NCBI GenBank assembly: GCA_947501885.1
Contig: CANMXN010000001.1
Coordinates: forward strand, 558,001-622,000
Reading direction: 5' to 3'
Length of the DNA stretch: 64,000 nucleotides
Origin: an uncultured Sphingorhabdus sp.
GTDB lineage: Bacteria > Pseudomonadota > Alphaproteobacteria > Sphingomonadales > Sphingomonadaceae
Shown: piece by piece, positions 1 to 9,022 of the stretch
Position numbering within the stretch: the stretch's first letter is position 1
Layout of the letters: the number at the start of each line of letters is the position of its first letter
The notes under the pieces: generated by a model
Told to the model about the DNA's origin: nothing
The model's input: only the letters and a program-made list of their open reading frames with translations
Databases searched by the model: none
Program-made: the position numbers and the translations under genes

Positions 1-1066
1 GATACACGCCAAACTCGCCTTTGGGGCTTTCGGTCGCGACATAGACTTCGCCCGCAGGAACGTGAAAACCTTCGGTATAAAGCTTAAAGTGATGAATAAG
101 CGATTCCATCGAGCTTTTCATTTCGCCCCGCTTTGGCGGAACAATCTTGCGATCATCGCTTGCAATCGGCCCATCGGGAATATCGCGGATACATTGCTGA
201 ATGATTTTAGCGCTTTGATAGACTTCCTCAACGCGGACCATAAAGCGGTCATAACAATCGCCCTTTGTTCCCACAGGGATTTCAAAATCCATCTCGGCAT
301 AAACATCATAAGGTTGTGACTTGCGCAAATCCCATTCAATACCCGCAGCACGGATCATCGGTCCGCTAAACCCCCATGCAACGGCGTCATCCTTATTCAC
401 AGTAGCTATATCAACATTGCGCTGCTTGAAAATACGGTTATCAACGACCAAGCTCATCGCATCGCCAAATAATTTAGGAAGCCGCGTCTCGCACCATTCG
501 CTAATGTCAGTAAGTAGTTTCAATGGCACATCTTGGTGGACACCGCCTGGACGGAAATAAGCACTGTGCATGCGCGCGCCCGATGCCCGCTCAAAGAAAT
601 TTAAACAATCTTCACGCAGCTCAAATACCCAGAGATTGGGAGACATTGCACCAACATCCATAACATGCGCACCAATGTTGAGCATGTGATTACAAATGCG
701 GGTTAATTCGGCGAACATGACGCGTAAATATTGCGCCCGTTTTGGCACATCTAAATCGAGTAATTTTTCAATCGCTAGCACATAGCTATGTTCCATACCG
801 AGCGGCGAGCAATAGTCGAGACGATCAAAATAAGGCAAAGCTTGCAGATAAGTTTTATACTCTATCAGCTTTTCAGTGCCGCGATGTAGCAATCCAACAT
901 GCGGGTCGATACGCTCTACAATCTCGCCATCTAATTCCATCACCATGCGCAAAACGCCGTGCGCTGCGGGATGTTGCGGGCCAAAATTCAGCGTGTAATT
1001 TTGAATTTCAATATCGCCGACAGTTTCTTCGCTCTTGGAAGTTATCATTTCAGGAAGCTCGTTCAT
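1..1066 (-). CDS. nuoD: NADH-quinone oxidoreductase subunit D (partial, C-terminus cut by left edge)
   Basis: Subunit of the peripheral (quinone-module) arm of respiratory complex I, acting on the cytoplasmic side of the inner membrane. It is absent from the ORF track because its stop lies outside the window. Reading the minus strand from the ATG at 1066 gives a start [14 protein letters not shown] followed by the NuoD hallmark [14 protein letters not shown]. Near the left edge the frame still reads as the NuoD C-terminal region ([19 protein letters not shown]). The start overlaps the nuoC stop as ATGA, so the two are translationally coupled. About 355 codons are present of a family length near 400. 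Confidence 0.95.
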   Translation of the reverse strand, partial: MNELPEMITSKSEETVGDIEIQNYTLNFGPQHPAAHGVLRMVMELDGEIVERIDPHVGLLHRGTEKLIEYKTYLQALPYFDRLDYCSPLGMEHSYVLAIEKLLDLDVPKRAQYLRVMFAELTRICNHMLNIGAHVMDVGAMSPNLWVFELREDCLNFFERASGARMHSAYFRPGGVHQDVPLKLLTDISEWCETRLPKLFGDAMSLVVDNRIFKQRNVDIATVNKDDAVAWGFSGPMIRAAGIEWDLRKSQPYDVYAEMDFEIPVGTKGDCYDRFMVRVEEVYQSAKIIQQCIRDIPDGPIASDDRKIVPPKRGEMKSSMESLIHHFKLYTEGFHVPAGEVYVATESPKGEFGVY

Positions 1067-1773
1067 TTCTTAGCTCCTTTTTTCGGAGCAGCTTTCTTAG
1101 CTGGTTTTTTGGCAGCCTTTTTAGCAGGCGCTTTTTTGGGCTTTTCTTCTGCTTTTGGAGCATCAGGAGCTTTTTCATCGCCAGGAAGAATATAATCCGC
1201 CCCTTCCCAAGGCGACATAAAGTCAAAACTGCGAAAATCTTGCGCCAATTTCACAGGCTCATAGACAACGCGCTTTGCTTCTTCGCTATAGCGCATCTCC
1301 ACATATCCCGTAAGCGGGAAGTCTTTGCGGAATGGATGCCCTTTAAAACCATAATCGGTCAATATGCGGCGTAAATCAGGGTGGCCTGAAAATAACACAC
1401 CATAAAGGTCAAACACTTCACGCTCTAACCAATCAGCCACAGGCCAAACGCCCGTTACCGTCGGAACAGGCGTGTCTTCATCGGTGGAAGTTTTTACTCT
1501 AATACGGTGATTTTTGGTCAAACTCAGCAGATGGTAACAAATCTCAAATCGTAATGCGCGCTCGGGATAATCGACGCCAGCAATTTCTACCAATTGTTGA
1601 TATTCATGCTCATCACGAAGCATCTTCAAAGCATTGGCAATGGACTCGCGCTTAACCATGAATGAAATCTCGTCATTGGCCTCGACAGCATCCAGACAAT
1701 CTTTGCCCAGCGCCTTTTTGAGCGTATTTATCGCGCCTTTAGGATTATCAACTTTTGGTGCATTATGGGTCAT
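1063..1773 (-). CDS. nuoC: NADH-quinone oxidoreductase subunit C with Lys/Ala-rich C-terminal tail
   Basis: 30-kDa-type subunit of complex I, binding NuoD and NuoB at the quinone end of the peripheral arm. The core contains the family signature [27 protein letters not shown] (about residues 115-145) and the [14 protein letters not shown] stretch. After about residue 195 the protein ends in a tail of roughly 35 residues made mostly of Lys, Ala and Pro ([17 protein letters not shown]), resembling a histone H1 tail. The tail is in frame right up to the TGA that overlaps the nuoD ATG, so it is probably real coding sequence. The gene lies 9 bases after nuoB. Confidence 0.95.
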   Translation of the reverse strand: MTHNAPKVDNPKGAINTLKKALGKDCLDAVEANDEISFMVKRESIANALKMLRDEHEYQQLVEIAGVDYPERALRFEICYHLLSLTKNHRIRVKTSTDEDTPVPTVTGVWPVADWLEREVFDLYGVLFSGHPDLRRILTDYGFKGHPFRKDFPLTGYVEMRYSEEAKRVVYEPVKLAQDFRSFDFMSPWEGADYILPGDEKAPDAPKAEEKPKKAPAKKAAKKPAKKAAPKKGAKK

Positions 1774-1782
1774 TATGGCTCC

Positions 1783-2346
1783 TTAACGCTCTATTGTACC
1801 AATGCGGCGGATTTTGCGCTGCAATTGCATCACGCCATATAACAACGCCTCAGCAGTCGGCGGACATCCTGGCACATATATATCAACAGGAACGATACGA
1901 TCACAACCGCGCACAACGCTATAGCTATAATGGTAATAACCACCGCCATTGGCGCAGCTCCCCATTGATATAACATATTTAGGTTCTGACATTTGGTCAT
2001 AGACTTTACGCAGAGCAGGCGCCATTTTATTACACAATGTTCCTGCCACAATCATGACATCGCTCTGACGCGGGGATGCGCGCGGAACAACACCAAAGCG
2101 CTCCATATCATAGCGCGGCATATTCACGTGGATCATCTCCACTGCGCAGCATGCCAAACCAAAGGTCATCCACCATAATGAGCCTGTACGGGCCCATTGA
2201 AACAGGTCTTCGGTTGAAGTGACCAAAAAACCTTTATCATTCACTTCATTGGATAGATCATTGAAAAAATTTTGTTCGGGCGGTGTATCGCCAGATGCCA
2301 GAAGGGCCTCAGGTGTTTTCGGCAAATTAGAGGTATCTATTCCCAT
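1783..2346 (-). CDS. nuoB: NADH-quinone oxidoreductase subunit B
   Basis: Carries the terminal N2 [4Fe-4S] cluster of complex I that passes electrons to quinone. Visible cluster ligands are the adjacent cysteines in [12 protein letters not shown], one in [11 protein letters not shown] and one in [10 protein letters not shown], as expected for the family. The ORF track starts at 2367, but I prefer the internal ATG at 2346 ([13 protein letters not shown]). It has AGGAG about 8 bases upstream and gives only a 10-base overlap with nuoA, whereas the longer start would add MEGRSVR from within nuoA. The resulting protein has 187 residues. Confidence 0.95.
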   Translation of the reverse strand: MGIDTSNLPKTPEALLASGDTPPEQNFFNDLSNEVNDKGFLVTSTEDLFQWARTGSLWWMTFGLACCAVEMIHVNMPRYDMERFGVVPRASPRQSDVMIVAGTLCNKMAPALRKVYDQMSEPKYVISMGSCANGGGYYHYSYSVVRGCDRIVPVDIYVPGCPPTAEALLYGVMQLQRKIRRIGTIER

Positions 2347-2711
2347 TCTAACGCTCCTACCTTCCACGCATAAATGAAACCAACAATCAATTCGAACAAA
2401 AATAACATCATAGTGCCCCAGCCCACCCAGCCAATTTCGCTAAGGCTAACCGCCCATGGAAATAGAAAGGCCGCTTCCAAATCAAAAATGATAAAGAGAA
2501 TGGCAACAAGATAAAAACGAATATCAAACTGACTACGCGAATCTTCAAAAGCAGGAAATCCACATTCATATTCTGATAATTTGCTCTCAGTCGGGTTTTC
2601 AGCGCCTGTCAATTTTGCAACGCCCATAGGCAGAAAAACGAAGGCCGATGATAATATCACTGCAATAATTAAGAACAGCAGTATCGGTAGATATTGTGAT
2701 AGGTCGGTCAA
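2337..2711 (-). CDS. nuoA: NADH-quinone oxidoreductase subunit A
   Basis: Small membrane subunit of complex I with three predicted transmembrane helices: [20 protein letters not shown] near the N-terminus, [23 protein letters not shown] in the middle and [16 protein letters not shown] near the end. The family motif [13 protein letters not shown] around residues 44-56 includes the conserved Cys loop, and [15 protein letters not shown] is diagnostic. It is the first gene of the nuo operon. The roughly 150 bases between it and suhB should hold the operon promoter, although no clear -35/-10 pair was identified. Confidence 0.95.
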   Translation of the reverse strand: MTDLSQYLPILLFLIIAVILSSAFVFLPMGVAKLTGAENPTESKLSEYECGFPAFEDSRSQFDIRFYLVAILFIIFDLEAAFLFPWAVSLSEIGWVGWGTMMLFLFELIVGFIYAWKVGALEWE

Positions 2712-2861
2712 AATATAGACTCATTTTTGCTAAAGTTAGCGCGCTTTTAGGCGCAAGAACAGATCGCTGCAAGGGTGAACCTGTATTTTTCAACAAAATA
2801 ATGACAGCTTTATTGCCCAATAGAAAGCTATGATTTTACGAATAAATTTCTCTCGCTGTTG

Positions 2862-3680
2862 CTAACGCAACGCATTAACAAGCATCTTATGCAAGCGGCT
2901 ATGCAGCATATCGCTAGAAGCTAATAGCTGCGCATCACATATCGCTGGTGATCGTCCCTTAAAATCCGTTACGAAACCGCCAGCCTCGCGCACGAGAAGG
3001 CAACCAGCTGCTATGTCCCAAGGCTGAAGCCCGGCTTCCCAAAACCCATCATAGCGCCCTGCCGCTAGCCAAGCAAGATCCAAAGATGCCGCGCCATAAC
3101 GTCTAATACCCGCAACTTGTGGACCAAGCGCATCAAAAATCTTATTCCATTCCGCAAAATCACCATGCCCTTTATATGGCGTACCTGTTGCAAGCAGTGC
3201 TTCGTTTAAATTTTTGCGCCCCGATACGCGAAGGCGGCGTTCCCCTAGCCAAGCACCGCGTGATTTTTCAGCCCAGAAACTCTCATCGGTAAGCGGTTGA
3301 TACACCAATGCTGTTATAATATCGCCCCAGCCCTTACCATCAAGACGTCTTTCTTGCACTGCAATAGATACGGCAAAATGCGGAATACCATGCAAAAAAT
3401 TGCTCGTCCCATCAAGCGGGTCAATTATGAAGCGCGGTTTATCCTTATCGTTAATAATCTCGCCGCCTTCTTCCATCAGGAAGTTCCAATCGGGCCGCGC
3501 ATGCAAAAGCTCATCATAAATGGTACGTTCGGCTTTCTGATCCGCCTTAGATACAAAGTCCGCTGGCCCTTTTTTCGACACTTGCAGATGCTCAACCTCG
3601 CTAAAATCACGGCGCAACCTAATGGCAGCTTTACGAGCAGCACGTTCCATGACAGAAATTAAACCAGTTTTTGCAGGCAT
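2862..3680 (-). CDS. suhB: inositol monophosphatase family protein (SuhB-like)
   Basis: Metal-dependent phosphatase of the IMPase/FBPase fold that hydrolyses inositol-1-phosphate or related sugar phosphates. In many proteobacteria SuhB also takes part in rRNA transcription complexes. Metal-site motifs are present in order: MEEGGE near residue 70, IDPLDGTSNFLHG near 88-100, and the C-terminal WDIAAGCLLVREAGG near 222-236. Its 272 residues match the family. The ATG at 3680 has GGAG about 9 bases upstream. It follows efp on the same strand by 42 bases. Substrate cannot be decided from sequence. Confidence 0.88.
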   Translation of the reverse strand: MPAKTGLISVMERAARKAAIRLRRDFSEVEHLQVSKKGPADFVSKADQKAERTIYDELLHARPDWNFLMEEGGEIINDKDKPRFIIDPLDGTSNFLHGIPHFAVSIAVQERRLDGKGWGDIITALVYQPLTDESFWAEKSRGAWLGERRLRVSGRKNLNEALLATGTPYKGHGDFAEWNKIFDALGPQVAGIRRYGAASLDLAWLAAGRYDGFWEAGLQPWDIAAGCLLVREAGGFVTDFKGRSPAICDAQLLASSDMLHSRLHKMLVNALR

Positions 3681-3722
3681 TTTAATCTCCGCCTTTGAGG
3701 ATATTATACCCTCGGTCCATTA

Positions 3723-4286
3723 TTAATCGGCTTTTCGCACATATTCACGCGCATAAACATCAACGACTATACGCGTACCAGCAGCAATAAAAGGTGGCAC
3801 CATGACGCGCACGCCATTGTCAAGTACAGCAGGCTTATAACTTGAAGAAGCCGTTTGCCCCTTTACCACAGCATCGGCCTCAACAATTTCGGCTTCAATC
3901 TGATCTGGGAGCTGAACAGAGATTGGTTTTTCATCATATAGCTCAAGCGTGACATCCATACCATCGGTCAAAAAGGCGACTTCATCACCAAGCATGTCTG
4001 CATTGAGATTAATCTGTTCATAATTTTCAGTGTCCATGAACACCAAAAAAGAGTCATCTTGGTACAGATATTGAAATTCTTTCGTATCAAGGCGTACTTT
4101 TTCGACCGTATCAGCGCTGCGAAAACGCACATTGGTTTTGCGGCCATCGACAAGGTTTTTCATCTCAACTTGCATATAAGCGCCGCCTTTACCAGGCTGC
4201 GTATGCTGAATCTTGGCTACTTTCCAGAGACCCTTTTCATATTCCAAAATATTGCCTGGACGGATATCGACACCGCTGATTTTCAT
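3723..4286 (-). CDS. efp: translation elongation factor P
   Basis: Binds the ribosome between the P and E sites and relieves stalling at polyproline stretches. The full three-domain protein is present (187 residues, the standard length): KOW-like N-domain (about 1-65), central OB domain (68-125) and C-terminal OB domain (about 130-187, with [18 protein letters not shown]). The loop residue at the modification position is Lys in [10 protein letters not shown] (residue 33), so lysine-type modification is possible, but no epmA/epmB gene is seen in the window. It sits 80 bases from thiE in the minus-strand block. Confidence 0.95.
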   Translation of the reverse strand: MKISGVDIRPGNILEYEKGLWKVAKIQHTQPGKGGAYMQVEMKNLVDGRKTNVRFRSADTVEKVRLDTKEFQYLYQDDSFLVFMDTENYEQINLNADMLGDEVAFLTDGMDVTLELYDEKPISVQLPDQIEAEIVEADAVVKGQTASSSYKPAVLDNGVRVMVPPFIAAGTRIVVDVYAREYVRKAD

Positions 4287-4367
4287 AATCTGTCTCGCTT
4301 ATAGAATGTCATTATTTTTGCTGTTAATGCGCCGTGTAACGCCAAGCCTATTATGAAGCAAGCCTAT

Positions 4368-4997
4368 CTATGCAGATAAGAGCGTATCAAACGCCTTTAC
4401 AGCATGATCTGGGCCTATTGGATCATTCCAAACGCCTCCGCTTACGGCGATAAAGTCTGCACCCGCATCAATAACCAGCTTTGCATTATTAGGATTAATA
4501 CCGCCAATAGCAACGCATGGCACTTCCATCACCGTAGACCATTTTTCTAATATCTCTATTTCTGCTTTATGCGATACTGTTTTGGTTTGCGTTGGGAAAA
4601 ACGCACCAAAAGCGACATAATCTGCGCCATCTTCACCTGCTTCCATTGCCAAATGGCGGCTATCATGACAGGTAATGCCGATTTGCATAGCATCACCCAA
4701 TATTGCTCGCGCTTCGGATAAGGACATATCTCCTTGCCCCAAATGCACGCCATCGGCCTTAAGACGTTTGGCAAGAGCAACATCATCATTGACGATAAAA
4801 GCCGTATCATATTGCGCGCAAATTTCTTGGAGTGGCTTTGCTAGCTCTGCCGCTTTATGCTGGTCAATTCCTTTCACACGAAATTGAAAGGCCGCGACAT
4901 AAGCTGCATCAAGCGCCTTTTCCAAGTGACTTGGGAAATCTCCGCTAGTCTCCAACGGAGATATCAGATATAATTCGCATGGCCTTAATTCACTCAT
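4368..4997 (-). CDS. thiE: thiamine-phosphate synthase
   Basis: Condenses the hydroxymethylpyrimidine diphosphate and thiazole phosphate halves of thiamine. The TIM-barrel motifs are present: LYLISPLE at the start, AFIVNDDVALAKRLKADGVHLGQGD in the middle, IGITCHDSRH, GADYVAFGAFFPTQTK for the phosphate-binding loop, and VAIGGINPNNAKLVIDAGADFIAVSGG near the end. The ORF track begins at 5054, which would overlap the aldolase gene by 38 bases. The ATG at 4997 (MSELRPCELYL) starts just after the fba stop and fits the family N-terminus, although no strong ribosome-binding site is visible. Being co-directional with fba suggests readthrough expression. Confidence 0.88.
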   Translation of the reverse strand: MSELRPCELYLISPLETSGDFPSHLEKALDAAYVAAFQFRVKGIDQHKAAELAKPLQEICAQYDTAFIVNDDVALAKRLKADGVHLGQGDMSLSEARAILGDAMQIGITCHDSRHLAMEAGEDGADYVAFGAFFPTQTKTVSHKAEIEILEKWSTVMEVPCVAIGGINPNNAKLVIDAGADFIAVSGGVWNDPIGPDHAVKAFDTLLSA

Positions 4998-5016
4998 GCG
5001 ATGCGCATTAGAGACT

Positions 5017-5904
5017 TTATGTGCAAGATGCACTATAAATTTGACTGATAGCACTATCTAAAGCGCTATCAAATTGACCATCATCCATATGATTACGCAA
5101 ATCCTGCAACAATGCGCGGGAAAAGCTTGCGATCATACCTTCATTCTTGGTCAATTCTTCGCTGGCCTCATCACGCGAATAACCCCCAGATAAGGCCACA
5201 ACGCGGGCCACTTTGGGATGCGCGATTAACGGCGCATAAAGCCCTGACTTTTCTGGGATAGAGAGCTTCAACATGACCTTACGGTCATCAGCTAAGGTAT
5301 CCAGAGACTTGCTAATCTCAGCCAATGCTATTTCATCGCATTGCGCCCGTTCATCGCTTTTTATGTTAATCTCAGGCTCTAACATCGGCATCAGTCCATG
5401 ATCCAAAATTTGATTACCAACCTCAAATTGCTGCTGCACAATAGCGGCAATACCGCTAGGCGATGCTTTATTGATGACGCTGCGCATCTTGGTACCAAAT
5501 ATACCTTTTGATTTGGCGCGGGCCAAAACAGTATCAAGCTCTGGCATGGCTTTCATCATTTGTACGCCATCTTGTTCATCCTCTAGGCCTTTATCAACCT
5601 TGAGGAAAGGTACAACGCCCCGTTCCCATAATAATGAAGGAACAGGCTTTCCTCCCGCTTCGCCATCCATAGTTTTTTCAAATAATATTGCTCCAATAAC
5701 GCGCTCACCATTAAAACAAGGTGATGTGATAATGCGGCTGCGCATAGCATGAATGAGCGCAAACATCTCATCATCGCCATTATAAGCATTTTCTTCAATA
5801 CCATAGCCTTTAAGGGCTTTTGGTGTCGAACCACCACTCTGATCGAGGGCTGCAATAAAACCTTTATCAGTTTCAATTTGTTCCATCATTTTTGGATCAT
5901 GCAT
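5017..5904 (-). CDS. fda: class I fructose-bisphosphate aldolase
   Basis: Schiff-base aldolase interconverting fructose-1,6-bisphosphate with DHAP and glyceraldehyde-3-phosphate. It belongs to the short bacterial class I type (about 295 residues), not the zinc-dependent class II enzyme. The N-terminal FIAALDQSGGSTPKALKGYGI is diagnostic, as are FNGERVIGAILFEKTM, PFLKVDKGLE, and MLKLSIPEK, whose Lys is the expected Schiff-base residue. ALSGGYSRDEA forms a C-terminal phosphate loop. It is grouped with pgk, gap and tkt on the same strand, giving a lower-glycolysis and pentose-phosphate cluster. The gene symbol is approximate (fda/fbaB). Confidence 0.9.
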   Translation of the reverse strand: MHDPKMMEQIETDKGFIAALDQSGGSTPKALKGYGIEENAYNGDDEMFALIHAMRSRIITSPCFNGERVIGAILFEKTMDGEAGGKPVPSLLWERGVVPFLKVDKGLEDEQDGVQMMKAMPELDTVLARAKSKGIFGTKMRSVINKASPSGIAAIVQQQFEVGNQILDHGLMPMLEPEINIKSDERAQCDEIALAEISKSLDTLADDRKVMLKLSIPEKSGLYAPLIAHPKVARVVALSGGYSRDEASEELTKNEGMIASFSRALLQDLRNHMDDGQFDSALDSAISQIYSASCT

Positions 5905-6204
5905 GAAGAATATCCTATTTCATAAGCTTGAGTTTTAATCTATATTGAGAATGTCTCTAACGGTAAGATTAGAGCTTTTCAACATAAGCGAAAGATATAA
6001 ATTTACTGTTAAGACAATGTCTTACGTTGTCATTCAAACAATATCACACATATTCAAATGCAAAGCATCCGTTGTAATTTCTATACTTTCTACCAAAATT
6101 ATAACGGATAAGTTGCGGTATAATTAAATTATATTCTCTTCATATATTGATAATAGTTCAAAATATATAATTATGTGAATAAAAGCTATTGAGGAATACA
6201 CCCA
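5905..6204. other. AT-rich intergenic region upstream of the aldolase gene
   Basis: About 300 bases between the GNAT stop and the fba start (both minus strand). It is strongly AT-rich and has no convincing gene; the 60-codon ORF at 5945-6127 has a random-looking composition. It should contain the fba promoter. The only structure noticed is a short inverted repeat CTCTAA-N8-TTAGAG at 5955-5974, about 50 bases upstream of the fba start, which could be an operator or chance. Confidence 0.4.
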
Positions 6205-6702
6205 TCAATTATCAATCAATATATTGATATCAGGCCAAATAATACGCTCATTCGGAATCATATTTCCATAAATATCTTTATCATCAATGCCATTTGGCAC
6301 ACCACCTAATGCCAAATAAAATTTACGCGCCCGTTCATTGCCAACAACTACATCCAAACATGCACTAATTCTGCCATTCGCTTTCGCCTGTTTAGCAGCC
6401 GCAATCAATAGTTTTCGTCCAATCCCTCTGGATTGATAATCACCACGCACATGCAGATTGTCAATATAGACAGTTTCATCATCCCAAATAGCGACAAACC
6501 CCACCAAAGATTCATCCTCAGCAACAAGAACAATATCTTTTGTTCTTATTTTTGCTGTTGCCCATCGTTTTAGCATTAGGTCGCAAATCTGCGTATCTAA
6601 AAATTCATCACTCAGAACATCACGGTAATTTTCCTGCCAACTGCGCGCATGGATGTCTGCAATAATTTGCCTATCTTTGTCCAAGATAGGTCTAATATTC
6701 AT
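6205..6702 (-). CDS. GNAT family N-acetyltransferase
   Basis: Predicted acetyl-CoA-dependent N-acetyltransferase of 165 residues; the acceptor substrate is unknown. The acetyl-CoA binding loop is seen in [16 protein letters not shown] (Q-x-x-G-I-G, about residues 84-99), followed by a helix and the [23 protein letters not shown] strand-helix typical of the C-terminal half of the fold. The start overlaps the pgk stop as ATGA, so it is translationally coupled to glycolytic genes, though nothing indicates a role in glycolysis. The roughly 300-base AT-rich gap after it suggests it ends the transcript. Confidence 0.82.
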   Translation of the reverse strand: MNIRPILDKDRQIIADIHARSWQENYRDVLSDEFLDTQICDLMLKRWATAKIRTKDIVLVAEDESLVGFVAIWDDETVYIDNLHVRGDYQSRGIGRKLLIAAAKQAKANGRISACLDVVVGNERARKFYLALGGVPNGIDDKDIYGNMIPNERIIWPDINILIDN

Positions 6703-7895
6703 AGCTCTAAAGCTTTAACGCCCGGTAGATCTTTGCCTTCCATCCACTCCAAAAATGCGCCGCCTGCTGTCGAAACAAAGGTGAAATCATCCTTCACACC
6801 CGCATGAGCAAGCGCTGCTACCGTGTCACCACCTCCAGCAACGGACAATAATGACCCTTCTTTGGTAAGAGCAGCGGCTGTGCGTGCCAATGATACAGTG
6901 GCCATATCAAATGGTTCCGTCTCAAACGCGCCCATTGGGCCATTCCAGACCAATGTTTTACAAACCTTCAGAACATCTGCGAGTGCTTCAACCGCCGCAG
7001 GGCCGACATCCAAAATCATTTCATCTGCATCAACCTCATGAACATTGACAGTTCTAACATGAGGATTGGCTTTAAATTCTTTTGAAACAACAACGTCATA
7101 GGGCAAATGAACCGTGCAATTGGCCGCATCAGCCGCATCTAATATCTCCTCGGCAGTTCCTGTTAAATCATGCTCGCATAGCGACTTACCAACATCAACG
7201 CCGCGCGCTGCCAAAAATGTATTGGCCATACCGCCGCCAATGATCAGATGGTCAACCTTCGTCACGAGATGCTGCAAAACATCAAGCTTTGATGAAACTT
7301 TTGCACCGCCAACAACGGCCGCCACAGGATGCTCTGGCGCACCCAACGCAATATTCAGCGCTTTTAATTCCGCTTCCATTGAACGGCCAGCATAGCTTGG
7401 CAACAAATGGGCCAATCCTTCGGTGGTGACATGTGCACGGTGCGCCGCCGAGAAAGCGTCATTAACGTAAAAATCGCCATTGGCCGCAACCGCCAGAGCA
7501 AGATCAGCATCATTACTCTCTTCACCAGCATTAAAGCGGCTATTTTCTAGCACGGCAACATCGCCATCCGCCAATATAGCAACCGATTGCTCCACCACTG
7601 GGCCAGCCATTTCAGCGACAAACATCACTTCTTTGTTCAAAACCTCAGAGAGTTTTTCCACAATCATTGATAAAGATAATTCGCTATGCTTGGAACCTTT
7701 GGGGCGGCCAAAATGCGCGAGCAATAGCACTTTTGCGCCTTTGCTCGTTAATTCGCTTACCGTCGGAATAATAGCTTTTAACCGCGTAGAATCGCTCACA
7801 CGGCCATCAGCCATAGGAACATTCAGATCAACACGCACCAAGGCACGTTTACCCTTTACATCGCCCAAATCATCTAATGTTTTGAAATTGGCCAT
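6699..7895 (-). CDS. pgk: phosphoglycerate kinase
   Basis: Transfers phosphate from 1,3-bisphosphoglycerate to ADP in glycolysis (reverse in gluconeogenesis). It has the full two-domain kinase length (398 residues). Motifs include [19 protein letters not shown] near the N-terminus, [53 protein letters not shown] and the C-terminal nucleotide loop [12 protein letters not shown]. The ATG at 7895 is preceded by AGGA. It lies 49 bases downstream of gap, the usual partner that supplies its substrate. Confidence 0.97.
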   Translation of the reverse strand: MANFKTLDDLGDVKGKRALVRVDLNVPMADGRVSDSTRLKAIIPTVSELTSKGAKVLLLAHFGRPKGSKHSELSLSMIVEKLSEVLNKEVMFVAEMAGPVVEQSVAILADGDVAVLENSRFNAGEESNDADLALAVAANGDFYVNDAFSAAHRAHVTTEGLAHLLPSYAGRSMEAELKALNIALGAPEHPVAAVVGGAKVSSKLDVLQHLVTKVDHLIIGGGMANTFLAARGVDVGKSLCEHDLTGTAEEILDAADAANCTVHLPYDVVVSKEFKANPHVRTVNVHEVDADEMILDVGPAAVEALADVLKVCKTLVWNGPMGAFETEPFDMATVSLARTAAALTKEGSLLSVAGGGDTVAALAHAGVKDDFTFVSTAGGAFLEWMEGKDLPGVKALEL

Positions 7896-7944
7896 GACAA
7901 TGTCCTAATATTTTAAAGGTAATAGAATGAATGTTTGATAGGGT

Positions 7945-8949
7945 TTACAGCAAAGACGCCATCACTTTGGCGGTATCAATCATGCGGTTTGAGAAACCCC
8001 ATTCATTATCATACCAGCTAACCACGCGGGCCAATTTGCCATCCATCACGCTGGTTTCAAGACTATCGATTGAAGAACTAGCGGCTTGATGATTAAAATC
8101 GCTAGAAACAAGCGGCTTATCTTCATAGACCATAACGCCTTTCATCGGACCTTCTGCTGCTGCTTTTAGTGCTGCATTAATTTCTTCAGCATTAGTATCG
8201 CGCGATGGCACGAAAGTAAGATCAACCAAGCTCACATTGGGCGTTGGTACACGAATTGAACTACCATCTAATTTGCCATTAAGCTCTGGCAGTACAAGAC
8301 CAACAGCACGCGCAGCACCCGTTGTGGTTGGAATCATATTGACCGCACCTGCGCGTGCACGGCGCATATCGCTGTGCATTTGATCAAGCATACGTTGATC
8401 ATTGGTATAGCTGTGGATAGTTGTCATGAAACCGCGCTCAATACCAACCAATTCATTACAGACTTTAGCAACGGGTGCTAAGCAATTGGTGGTGCAGCTT
8501 GCGTTGGATACGATCAAATCATCTGCTGTTAGCGTATCATGATTTACGCCATAAACGATAGTTTTCAAATCACCCTTTGCTGGTGCTGAGATTAAGACAC
8601 GTTTTGCTCCCGCATCAATATGCGGCTGTGATGCTTCGACAGATTGGAAAAACCCCGTACATTCCAAAACAATATCAATGCCCATTTCGCCATGTGGTAG
8701 ATTAGCAGGATCACGCTCAGAAGTGACCGCAATTTTCTTGCCGTTGACAACCATATCATTGCCATCAGTGCTAACATCACCGTCAAAACGCCCGTGCGTG
8801 CTGTCATATTTAAACAAAAGAGCATTGGCTGCTGTATCAGCAAGGTCATTAATAGCGACCAACTCGAAATCATCATCTTTACGCTCTAATATAGCGCGAG
8901 CTACTAAGCGGCCGATACGACCAAAACCATTAATTGCAACTTTTGTCAT
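7945..8949 (-). CDS. gap: type I glyceraldehyde-3-phosphate dehydrogenase
   Basis: Oxidises and phosphorylates glyceraldehyde-3-phosphate to 1,3-bisphosphoglycerate. Seen are the Rossmann start VAINGFGRIGRLVARAI, the catalytic Cys motif SNASCTTNCLAPVAKV (about residues 149-164), the conserved HSYTNDQ and RARAGAVNMIPTTTGAA, and the C-terminal SWYDNEWGFSNRMID. NAD preference is plausible because an Asp follows the second beta strand (LVAINDLAD), but this is weak evidence. GGAG lies about 9 bases upstream of the ATG at 8949. At 334 residues it has the standard length. It sits between tkt and pgk. Confidence 0.97.
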   Translation of the reverse strand: MTKVAINGFGRIGRLVARAILERKDDDFELVAINDLADTAANALLFKYDSTHGRFDGDVSTDGNDMVVNGKKIAVTSERDPANLPHGEMGIDIVLECTGFFQSVEASQPHIDAGAKRVLISAPAKGDLKTIVYGVNHDTLTADDLIVSNASCTTNCLAPVAKVCNELVGIERGFMTTIHSYTNDQRMLDQMHSDMRRARAGAVNMIPTTTGAARAVGLVLPELNGKLDGSSIRVPTPNVSLVDLTFVPSRDTNAEEINAALKAAAEGPMKGVMVYEDKPLVSSDFNHQAASSSIDSLETSVMDGKLARVVSWYDNEWGFSNRMIDTAKVMASLL

Positions 8950-9022
8950 GTGATATCTCCTTCACAGTCTATGACGACTCAATGATTGATAATTTTCATT
9001 CACCTATAATAGGAATTACCCA

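Noticed and set aside
742-1374. 210-residue plus-strand ORF
   Set aside because: Antisense shadow of nuoC/nuoD; Phe/Ser/Arg-rich composition from the reverse of the Lys/Ala tail, and no family resemblance.
5945-6127. 60-residue plus-strand ORF in the gap before fba
   Set aside because: Very AT-rich, no family, no conserved features; likely chance in noncoding DNA.
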